5,221 bases of DNA from an uncultured Pseudomonadota bacterium. GTDB taxonomy: Bacteria > Pseudomonadota > Alphaproteobacteria > Rs-D84. The stretch is taken from NCBI GenBank assembly GCA_937885575.1, contig CALABO010000011.1, positions 1 to 5,221 on the forward strand, in the 5' to 3' direction. A program made the translations under genes and the position numbers. This document shows, piece after piece, positions 1 through 4,907 of the stretch (its first letter is position 1; every line of letters starts with the position of its first letter). The notes beneath the pieces are model-generated. The model saw only the letters and a list, made by a program, of their open reading frames with translations. It was not told where the DNA came from and did not search any database.

Positions 1-839
1 GGGGTGATTTTGCCGATGGATGTTTGTAATTGTTCTATGTCCGTTTGGGCAAGGTTAAAGTGTTGTGAAACTTTGCCCGCGCGGTCCGCAAGGCGCGAAA
101 GGTCGGTTAGCAACATGTCAAGTTCGCGTTTAATTTGACCCGCAACACGTTTGATTTTTATGTCCGACAGCACTGCGCGGATTGTGTTTAGTGTTGCCCA
201 CAATGTCGCCGGTGAAACAATAAATACTTTCTTGCGTGCGGCGTATTCTATGGCACCCGGGAATTCGCGGTGTAATGTTTCGAATATGGATTCGCTTGCT
301 ATAAACATCATTGCAACCTCGGCCGTTTTGCCGGGAATAATGTATTTTTCGGCGATTGCGTCAATGTGCTTGCGAACGTCCAATTCGAATTGTTTGCGAT
401 ACAGTTCCGGGTTTTCGCCGTTCATCATATGGTTATATGATTCGAGTGGAAATTTACTGTCGATAATCATGTCGCCCGGCGGATAGGGCAGGCGGATTAT
501 GCAATCGGGCCGCACGCCTGTATCCAACACACTTTGAAACGCGTATGTTTCGGGTGGCATGATGTCAGCGATTAAATCCGCAAGTTGCCGTTCGCCGAAT
601 GTACCGCGCGCCTGTTTATTGCCCATAAGGATATTTTTGAAATTCGCGATATCCGAACTGATGTTTTTAAGTTCAATCGCATTTTGCGACAGTGCGCCAA
701 GCCGTTCCGATAACCGTTCGCGCAGGCGTGCGTTGTCTTCGCGCAGTGCCGACATATCCGTTGTTGCCGGCCGCATAAGCAACGCGCCCAGCATGATGAT
801 TATAACCGTGCACATCGCAATCAAAATATAAGTTGTCAT
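1..839 (-). CDS. rmuC: RmuC family DNA recombination protein, N-terminal part (3' end outside window)
   Basis: The gene reads leftward from the ATG at 839-837 and is still open at position 1, giving 279 codons of an incomplete protein. Residues 4-22 form one hydrophobic segment (YILIAMCTVIIIMLGALLM), a likely N-terminal membrane anchor. A short polar, probably coiled-coil stretch follows (about 29-65). The RmuC domain starts near residue 70, with ARGTFGERQL (78-87), a VRPDCIIRLP core (109-118), and the nuclease-fold-like IDSKFPLESY (126-135). Later segments FIASESIFETL and VFIVSPATLWATLNTIRA are also typical of the family. RmuC is known as a factor that limits recombination at short inverted repeats, with a predicted restriction-endonuclease-like fold; its biochemical activity is poorly defined. 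The coiled coil is much shorter than in E. coli RmuC (about 475 aa in total). A Shine-Dalgarno AAAGGA lies 7 nt before the ATG (852-847). The gene is divergent from def, as is common in alphaproteobacteria. Confidence 0.93.
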   Translation of the reverse strand, partial: MTTYILIAMCTVIIIMLGALLMRPATTDMSALREDNARLRERLSERLGALSQNAIELKNISSDIANFKNILMGNKQARGTFGERQLADLIADIMPPETYAFQSVLDTGVRPDCIIRLPYPPGDMIIDSKFPLESYNHMMNGENPELYRKQFELDVRKHIDAIAEKYIIPGKTAEVAMMFIASESIFETLHREFPGAIEYAARKKVFIVSPATLWATLNTIRAVLSDIKIKRVAGQIKRELDMLLTDLSRLADRAGKVSQHFNLAQTDIEQLQTSIGKIT

Positions 840-860
840 TTGGTTTTCCTTTGTTATAAT
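833..860 (+). promoter_or_regulatory. Predicted def-fmt-truA operon promoter
   Basis: On the plus strand, -35 TTGTCA (833-838, 5 of 6 consensus bases) is followed after 16 bp by a perfect -10 TATAAT (855-860). Transcription would begin near 867, leaving a leader of about 18 nt with the ribosome site AAAAGGA at 871-877, 7 nt before the def ATG. The -35 overlaps the rmuC start codon (837-839). This promoter mirrors the rmuC promoter around position 863. Confidence 0.6.
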
Positions 861-865
861 TTTTT

Positions 866-893
866 ATTATAAAAGGATTTAGATATGTTGCAA
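866..893 (-). promoter_or_regulatory. Predicted rmuC promoter (divergent)
   Basis: On the minus strand, a perfect -10 TATAAT lies at 871-866. A weaker -35 TTGCAA (4 of 6 consensus bases) lies at 893-888, with a 16-bp spacer. The start of transcription would be near 859, giving a leader of about 20 nt that contains the AAAGGA ribosome site at 852-847. The -35 lies inside the first codons of def. This is a pattern-based prediction. Confidence 0.5.
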
Positions 894-1385
894 ATGAAAC
901 TTTGTGGCGATTTGGTGTTGCGGGAAAAATGTGCGCCCGTGGATGCCATAACGCCGGAAATTTTAGAAATTATGGACGAAATGGTTAAAATGATGGAGGA
1001 GCAAAAAGGGGTTGGCCTTGCCGCGCCCCAGGTTGGCGTGTCAAAGCGTTTTTTGGTTATGAAAAATCCGTCCAATGATAAAATTATGAAACTGATAAAT
1101 CCGGTGATTTTATCGCGGTCGTCCGAAACCGTCGTTAAAGAAGAGGGGTGTCTTTCGGTGTTGGGACCTGATGGGTTGCCGGTTTATGCTGATGTTGAAC
1201 GGCCTGCAAAGGTTACGGTTCAATGGACTGATATAGATGGCAAACAAAACGTTACCGAAATGTCTGGTTTTCGTGCGCGGATTGTTCAGCATGAAACCGA
1301 TCATCTGGATGGGATTTTGTTTATTGACCATCTTTTGCCGGTAAAGCGGGAAATGGTTATGCGCAAGGTAAGGCGGCGGAAATGA
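885..1385 (+). CDS. def: Peptide deformylase
   Basis: This 166-residue protein has the usual length for a bacterial deformylase, the metalloenzyme that removes the formyl group from the N-terminal Met of nascent proteins. All three family motifs are present: GVGLAAPQ (42-49), EGCLS (87-91) and HETDH (136-140). By family knowledge the metal ligands are C89, H136 and H140, the catalytic acid/base is E137, and Q49 helps stabilise the oxyanion. The ATG at 885 is preferred over the in-frame ATG at 894 because AAAAGGA ends 7 nt before it. Motif 2 is odd: the usual Pro after CLS(V/I) is Leu, and the stretch from C89 to R106 is about five residues longer than in E. coli Def because of a GPDGLP loop. 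It is the first gene of the operon, and its stop overlaps the fmt start (ATGA at 1382-1385). The C-terminus is basic (KVRRRK). Confidence 0.97.
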   Translation: MLQMKLCGDLVLREKCAPVDAITPEILEIMDEMVKMMEEQKGVGLAAPQVGVSKRFLVMKNPSNDKIMKLINPVILSRSSETVVKEEGCLSVLGPDGLPVYADVERPAKVTVQWTDIDGKQNVTEMSGFRARIVQHETDHLDGILFIDHLLPVKREMVMRKVRRRK

Positions 1386-2185
1386 ATGTAGTGCTGATGG
1401 GAACGCCCGATTTTGTTGTACCGATTTTTGATGCGATTGCCGCACGGCATAATGTTTTGGGTGTCTTTACGCGCGCGCCAAAGCCGGTTGGGCGAAAGCA
1501 TGTTATTACAAAATCGCCGGTGCACGTGTGGGCGGAATCGCGGGGGTTACCGGTCTATCATAAACCCGCCGAATATAATTTTGCGCCCGATATGGTCTTT
1601 GTGGCGGCCTATGGTGCGATATTGCGTGATAATGTTTTGAATTCGGCGCCGTGTGTAAATTTGCACCCAAGTTTGTTGCCACTGTATCGCGGCCCGTCGC
1701 CGATTATAACCGCAATTAAAAACGGCGATACGGAAAGTGGTGTGTGCCTAATGAAAATGACGGCGGAATTGGATGCGGGCGATGTTTTAATGTGTCGCAG
1801 GTTTGATATTGATATTGATGATACAACCGAATCGGTGGAACAAAAGGTTTCTAAAATCGGCACGGATATGATTTTGGAATATATGGAAAATCCAGAAAAA
1901 TATAGGGCGGTTCCGCAAAGTGGAAAAATTGTCTATACGGCGAAAACCGGCGTATACGACGAAATTATCGATTGGAAAAAACGTCCGATTGAAATACATA
2001 ATTTGGTCCGCGGCATGGGCGCGGGCCGAACCAAAATAAACGGTATTGATGCCAAGATATTAAAGACAAAAATGAATGGTGATAATTTGGAAATTTTAAC
2101 AATTCAACCCGTGGGTAAAAAACCGATGGATTGGAAAAGTTTTGTAAATGGCCTGCGTGGGGCGGAAATAAAGTTTGGGGAATAA
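1382..2185 (+). CDS. fmt: Methionyl-tRNA formyltransferase (compact form)
   Basis: The product transfers a formyl group from 10-formyltetrahydrofolate to Met-tRNA of the initiator, the partner step to Def. The N-terminal formyltransferase domain (about 1-178) begins with MGTPDF (6-11). It contains the catalytic trio seen in the family: N93 and H95 in VNLHPSLLP, and D131 in ELDAGD. The RAPKPVGR loop (31-38) matches the family's loop after the second beta strand. The C-terminal domain starts near 183 with VYTAKTGVYDEIIDW and ends with TIQPVGKKPM (240-249). At 267 residues it is about 48 shorter than the 315-residue E. coli enzyme. Losses lie before VAAYGAIL, at the usual NPWPGA position (here GMGAGRTKI), and in the segment before the LQPxGKK motif. 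The ATG overlaps the def stop, with AAGG 8 nt upstream (1370-1373). Its stop overlaps the truA ATG. One copy of the palindromic repeat is embedded at codons 185-192. Confidence 0.95.
   Translation: MNVVLMGTPDFVVPIFDAIAARHNVLGVFTRAPKPVGRKHVITKSPVHVWAESRGLPVYHKPAEYNFAPDMVFVAAYGAILRDNVLNSAPCVNLHPSLLPLYRGPSPIITAIKNGDTESGVCLMKMTAELDAGDVLMCRRFDIDIDDTTESVEQKVSKIGTDMILEYMENPEKYRAVPQSGKIVYTAKTGVYDEIIDWKKRPIEIHNLVRGMGAGRTKINGIDAKILKTKMNGDNLEILTIQPVGKKPMDWKSFVNGLRGAEIKFGE
1933..1957 (+). repeat. Palindromic in-frame repeat, copy 1 (in fmt)
   Basis: This 25-bp near-palindrome runs from CTATACGGCG at the left end to CCGGCGTATAC at the right end. Its 23-bp core (1934-1956) matches the core of copy 3 at 21 of 23 positions on the same strand. 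It reads in frame as Y-T-A-K-T-G-V-Y (Fmt residues 185-192). The inner arms are degenerate (AAAA at the centre), so about 8 of 11 arm positions pair. The protein alignment shows no length change here relative to E. coli Fmt, so it overwrites or mimics native sequence and is not a clear insertion. Confidence 0.75.
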
Positions 2186-2928
2186 TGACGCGATATAAAG
2201 TAATCTTGGAATACGATGGAACGAATCTGATTGGGTGGCAAGAAAATCGCCAGGGGCCATCGGTGCAATCGTTGCTAAAAAATGCAATCGAAAAATTCTG
2301 TGGTGTGCGACCGGATGTTGTCGGGGCGGGGCGGACGGATGCGGGGGTGCATGCGGTTGCAATGGTTGCGCATTTTGATTTGGATTCCGATGCGAATGCG
2401 AATACAGTTATGCGGGCGGTGAATTTTTACCTGAATGATGCGCCGGTGTCGGTGGTTGATTGCGAAATTGTTCCCGATGATTTTAATGCGCGTTTTTCGT
2501 GTGTTATGCGGCATTATAAATATATAGTGCTAAATCGTTCGGCACCGCCGGTGTTGGATAAAAATCGTGCATGGTGGGTGCCACGGAAATTAAATGTTAA
2601 AAAAATGCGTGATGCGGCGCGGGCTTTGATTGGAAAACATGATTTTACATCGTTTCGTGCGTCGCAGTGCCAGTCGAAAAGCCCGATAAAAACCCTTGAT
2701 TCTTGCCGTATAGAGAAAAAAGATGATTTAATCGTTTTTGATTTTTCGGCGCGTTCATTTTTACATCACCAGGTTCGAAATATGGTTGGAACATTGGTTG
2801 AAATTGGGCTTGGGACACCATATGATATAAATGAAATTTTTGCGGCGCGTAATCGTTCGGCGGCGGGGGCAACGGCGCCGGCATGTGGGCTTTATTTTAT
2901 TCAGGCCGATTATGCCACCACCGATTAG
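2185..2928 (+). CDS. truA: tRNA pseudouridine(38-40) synthase TruA
   Basis: The product is a 247-residue TruA that isomerises uridines 38-40 in the anticodon stem-loop of many tRNAs. The catalytic aspartate is D52 in GAGRTDAGVHA (47-57). Other family signatures are YDGTNLIGWQ (10-19), FNARFS with RHYKYIV (Y111 corresponds to the conserved active-site Tyr), KHDFTSFRASQCQSKSP (151-167), FLHHQVRNMVGTL (192-204), and GATAPACGLYF (228-238). The reading frame is open further upstream (from 2131), but the family N-terminus TRYKVILEYDG fixes the start at 2185. This ATG overlaps the fmt stop as TAATG. GGGGA lies only 3 nt before it, so translation is probably coupled to fmt termination. The 3' end overlaps the end of the opposing comEC by 32 bp. 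It is the last gene of the def-fmt-truA operon. Confidence 0.97.
   Translation: MTRYKVILEYDGTNLIGWQENRQGPSVQSLLKNAIEKFCGVRPDVVGAGRTDAGVHAVAMVAHFDLDSDANANTVMRAVNFYLNDAPVSVVDCEIVPDDFNARFSCVMRHYKYIVLNRSAPPVLDKNRAWWVPRKLNVKKMRDAARALIGKHDFTSFRASQCQSKSPIKTLDSCRIEKKDDLIVFDFSARSFLHHQVRNMVGTLVEIGLGTPYDINEIFAARNRSAAGATAPACGLYFIQADYATTD
2897..2928. other. Convergent coding overlap of truA and comEC
   Basis: The truA stop (TAG, 2926-2928, plus) lies inside comEC, and the comEC stop (TAA, 2899-2897, minus) lies inside truA. Both strands therefore code over 32 bp: the last ten residues of each protein, QADYATTD side for TruA and NRWWHNRPE side for ComEC. Both C-termini fit their families in length, so neither looks like a read-through artefact. 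No hairpin plus T-run terminator was seen for either gene nearby. Confidence 0.85.
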
Positions 2929-4828
2929 ATGGAATTAGAATCATTTTCCCAGATTTGTATATCACGCCACCGCCATGGATGATTTTGTCCGCACATTTTT
3001 CAGATTTTATATCAAAGTTTGATGCGATATATTTTATGTGTGGATTATCGCAAAGATTTGAAAAGTGTTTAGAAAGTGATACAAAATTTTTGAAATAAAC
3101 AATGTCAAAATTTTGTTGTGAAATTGTGTATACGCCGGATTCTGCCGTATAGCGTAAATTTTCTGTGCCGATTTTTTCACCGTTAAATTTTTTCCAATTA
3201 TCAAAGGCAAAATAATTTCCACTGTCGTGTGATTTGTTGAATTGTAATTTGCCGTCGATTGGTGTGGCGATAAGTTTGTGGTCGTGGCTTATATAAAAAA
3301 TTGGTTTTTCGGTTGTTGCGCAAATGGTTATGCCGGCACATATAAATAAAATTGCGGATGCCGGTCCAATGTGTCGGGCGAAAAAGTTTTTAAAACTTGT
3401 ATCATCTTTGATAAATATCAAACACGCTAAACCGATGGTTATTAGTATAATTGTGCCGTTTGGTATATTGCCAATTGTGATTTCTGAATACGGTATTTGT
3501 GATAATTTTTCGGCGATTGAGTATGCACGGTCGTATATTATGTGTGCGATTTCAAGTGGCGTATGTATTCCAACGCATGCGCACATTGTGCCAATGATAA
3601 CAAGTGGCATTATGATAAAAGAAAAGATTGGCAGGAATACAATGTTGCCGATAATACCGTAAATCGGTATTGCCCCAAAGTGTAAAATTATGAATGGTGC
3701 GGTGAACGCCGTTGCCACCAATGCGGTTAAAATCGCCGTATAGAGATATTTTAATGCTTTGAAATTTGGTGTTCGGGGCTTTATGTTTTGCCACAGCCAT
3801 ATGATTCCAAATATCGCGGCAAAAGATAACTGAAATCCGGCGGTCATTACGTAATATGGATTGATTAGCATAATTGCAAAGAACGCAAGGCATACCATGC
3901 GCAACGATAACGCATTCCGTCCAAGCATAAATGCCGCCATTACAAGTGTTGCCATTATAAATGCGCGAAGCGTTGCAACGCCGGCGCCGGATATAAAAAT
4001 ATACCCAAGTAAACCAATCCAGGTACAGGCAAGGGCGGGGATACGCGCAGGAACATGGCGAACAAGGGGCGGAATTAGTCTGAATATAAAATAAAACAAT
4101 ATGAATAACCAACCACCAATAAGTGTCATATGATAACCACTGATTGACCAAATGTGTGCCATGCCATTTATTGCCCATGTGTCGCGATGCCCATCGGGCA
4201 GGGCGTTTTTATAACCCAAAACAAGTGTGTCTGTTAGAAAAGATTTTGATAATTCGTGTATGCGTTGGCGAACGCTGTATACGGCGGAATCCGGCGTATA
4301 GATAATTTTTATGTCGCGCAAATATCCGGTTGCGGAAAGGTTTTTGAAATACATATGCCTTGCAAAATCAAATCCATGTGGTATGTCCGCAGGTTTTGGT
4401 TTGAACAGGCCACCGTTGCCGGATATTGTGTCGCCAATTTTTATATCGATTGTGTCGGTTGTTGATACGCGGACTTTCCCAAAGTTTTCAGTGTGCATGT
4501 ATATTTTTGTCTTTTCGTCACCGGTATCTATTTCGGTTATGTGGCCAGTGATTTCCGTGCCATGTATGTCGTGGCGCAGCATTGGAACAGTTTTCATATG
4601 TGTGTATATTCCGGCATATCCAAAACCCAATATAAAACACGCGATGATTGCAAAAAATGGTCGCCGCCGCAGTGCGATTATTGCGGCAATACCAATTATA
4701 AACATAATTGCAAGTGTGGCAATCTGTGGTTCATTAAATAACGAAAAATAAAGTGTAATACCGAACGCCGTCACAATCGGTGACCATAAAAATAAATTTT
4801 CGCGTTGATTATACAGAAATTTTTTCAT
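2897..4828 (-). CDS. comEC: ComEC/Rec2-family competence membrane protein, alphaproteobacterial type
   Basis: This 643-residue integral membrane protein belongs to the ComEC/Rec2 family, the inner-membrane channel for single-stranded DNA during natural transformation. Three hydrophobic segments occupy about 12-32, 36-53 and 57-75. A soluble DUF4131-like region follows (about 85-175, with HGFDFARHMYF at 151-161). The Competence domain (about 203-475) holds LVLGYKNALPD, the signature GMAHIWSISGYHMTLIGG (222-239; usually SGLH, here SGYH), SGAGVATLRAFIMATL (280-295), and AGFQLSFAAIFGI (330-342), with many membrane helices. A last hydrophobic segment (about 488-505) leads to a C-terminal soluble domain (IDGKLQF, FAFDNWKKFNGE, a terminal RPE) resembling that of alphaproteobacterial ComEC. 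No metallo-beta-lactamase HxHxDH motif is present. The ATG at 4828 has no Shine-Dalgarno; a promoter places transcription start next to it. The gene lies alone between convergent truA and divergent pyrG. Two palindromic repeats lie in codons 177-184 and 560-567. Actual competence is unproven. Confidence 0.93.
   Translation of the reverse strand: MKKFLYNQRENLFLWSPIVTAFGITLYFSLFNEPQIATLAIMFIIGIAAIIALRRRPFFAIIACFILGFGYAGIYTHMKTVPMLRHDIHGTEITGHITEIDTGDEKTKIYMHTENFGKVRVSTTDTIDIKIGDTISGNGGLFKPKPADIPHGFDFARHMYFKNLSATGYLRDIKIIYTPDSAVYSVRQRIHELSKSFLTDTLVLGYKNALPDGHRDTWAINGMAHIWSISGYHMTLIGGWLFILFYFIFRLIPPLVRHVPARIPALACTWIGLLGYIFISGAGVATLRAFIMATLVMAAFMLGRNALSLRMVCLAFFAIMLINPYYVMTAGFQLSFAAIFGIIWLWQNIKPRTPNFKALKYLYTAILTALVATAFTAPFIILHFGAIPIYGIIGNIVFLPIFSFIIMPLVIIGTMCACVGIHTPLEIAHIIYDRAYSIAEKLSQIPYSEITIGNIPNGTIILITIGLACLIFIKDDTSFKNFFARHIGPASAILFICAGITICATTEKPIFYISHDHKLIATPIDGKLQFNKSHDSGNYFAFDNWKKFNGEKIGTENLRYTAESGVYTISQQNFDIVYFKNFVSLSKHFSNLCDNPHIKYIASNFDIKSEKCADKIIHGGGVIYKSGKMILIPSNRWWHNRPE
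3128..3152 (-). repeat. Palindromic in-frame repeat, copy 2 (comEC, C-terminal domain)
   Basis: In comEC coding sense the copy runs from CTATACGGCAG to TCCGGCGTATAC. It reads as Y-T-A-E-S-G-V-Y (residues 560-567), in the same codon phase as copy 1. On the plus strand it is the reverse complement of copy 3 with one difference in 23 positions. About 9 of 11 arm positions can pair. It falls in a polar linker of the C-terminal soluble domain, between a KFNGEKIG segment and a TISQQNFDIVYF segment. Confidence 0.8.
4277..4301 (-). repeat. Palindromic in-frame repeat, copy 3 (comEC, before the Competence domain), inverted
   Basis: This is the most symmetric copy: on the plus strand, left arm TATACGGCGGA (4278-4288), one central base, and right arm TCCGGCGTATA (4290-4300). 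Ten of eleven arm positions pair. In comEC coding sense its interior is the reverse of copies 1 and 2 and reads Y-T-P-D-S-A-V-Y (residues 177-184), again in the same phase. It lies in the linker between the DUF4131-like region and the Competence domain. Confidence 0.8.
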
Positions 4829-4835
4829 GGGGCAT

Positions 4836-4863
4836 ATTATAGGATTTTATTATTGATTGGCAA
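4836..4863 (-). promoter_or_regulatory. Predicted comEC promoter giving a leaderless mRNA
   Basis: On the minus strand, -35 TTGCCA (4863-4858, 5 of 6 consensus bases) is followed after 16 bp by a perfect -10 TATAAT (4841-4836). Seven bases then separate the -10 from the comEC ATG at 4828, which puts the expected transcription start at 4829 or 4828. The few bases before the ATG are TATGCCCC and contain no Shine-Dalgarno. The spacer length equals that of the def and rmuC promoters. Confidence 0.6.
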
Positions 4864-4882
4864 CCATGATTTTTTGTAGAAT
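4853..4882 (+). promoter_or_regulatory. Possible pyrG promoter
   Basis: A -10-like TAGAAT lies at 4877-4882 (5 of 6). TTGATT at 4853-4858 (4 of 6) would be a -35 with an 18-bp spacer. TTGGCA at 4857-4862 is a better hexamer but leaves only 14 bp. Both overlap the comEC -35 on the other strand, so the two promoters would compete for polymerase. The expected transcript start is near 4889, leaving a leader of about 19 nt. Confidence 0.4.
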
Positions 4883-4892
4883 TTTTACACAT

Positions 4893-4898
4893 AAGGAG
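4893..4898 (+). promoter_or_regulatory. Ribosome binding site of pyrG
   Basis: AAGGAG, a strong Shine-Dalgarno, ends 9 nt before the ATG at 4908 and fixes the pyrG start. It is the strongest ribosome site in the window. Confidence 0.85.
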
Positions 4899-4907
4899 AA
4901 AAAACTT

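Noticed and set aside
151..831. Two open frames on the plus strand opposite rmuC (151-486 and 559-831)
   Set aside because: They are antisense to a clear RmuC coding sequence, lack ribosome sites and show no recognisable family content.
854..872. TTATAAT-TTTTT-ATTATAA as an intrinsic terminator
   Set aside because: The stem is pure A/T and too weak, and the position between two divergent starts fits paired -10 boxes far better.
1383..1385. Possible use of TGA as tryptophan
   Set aside because: TGA ends def exactly at the family C-terminus and at the fmt start, and Trp positions use TGG throughout.
2131..2184. Upstream extension of truA to an ATG at 2131
   Set aside because: It would lie wholly inside fmt, and the TruA N-terminus starts at TRYKVILEYDG. 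The TAATG junction gives a better start at 2185.
2897..3300. Metallo-beta-lactamase domain at the ComEC C-terminus
   Set aside because: No HxHxDH motif or later metal ligands are present; the segment resembles the shorter alphaproteobacterial C-terminal domain.
3532..3548. CGTATATTAT region near comEC YDRAY as a fourth repeat copy
   Set aside because: Only part of one arm matches, the spacing is too short, and the second arm is missing.
3653..3671. Perfect inverted repeat AATACCG/CGGTATT with a 5-base loop inside comEC
   Set aside because: It is in the middle of a coding region, has no T-run, is not repeated elsewhere, and follows from the PIYGI codons; probably chance.
3981..3990. 10-bp palindrome CCGGCGCCGG
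   Set aside because: It encodes part of the conserved SGAGV segment of ComEC; a related octamer in truA (2874-2881) lies in GATAPA codons. No arms or spacing link them to the 23-bp repeat.
3552..4178. A 208-codon open frame on the minus strand within comEC
   Set aside because: It overlaps the comEC Competence domain in another frame; its Cys/His/Trp-rich translation has no family signature, and comEC fully explains the stretch.
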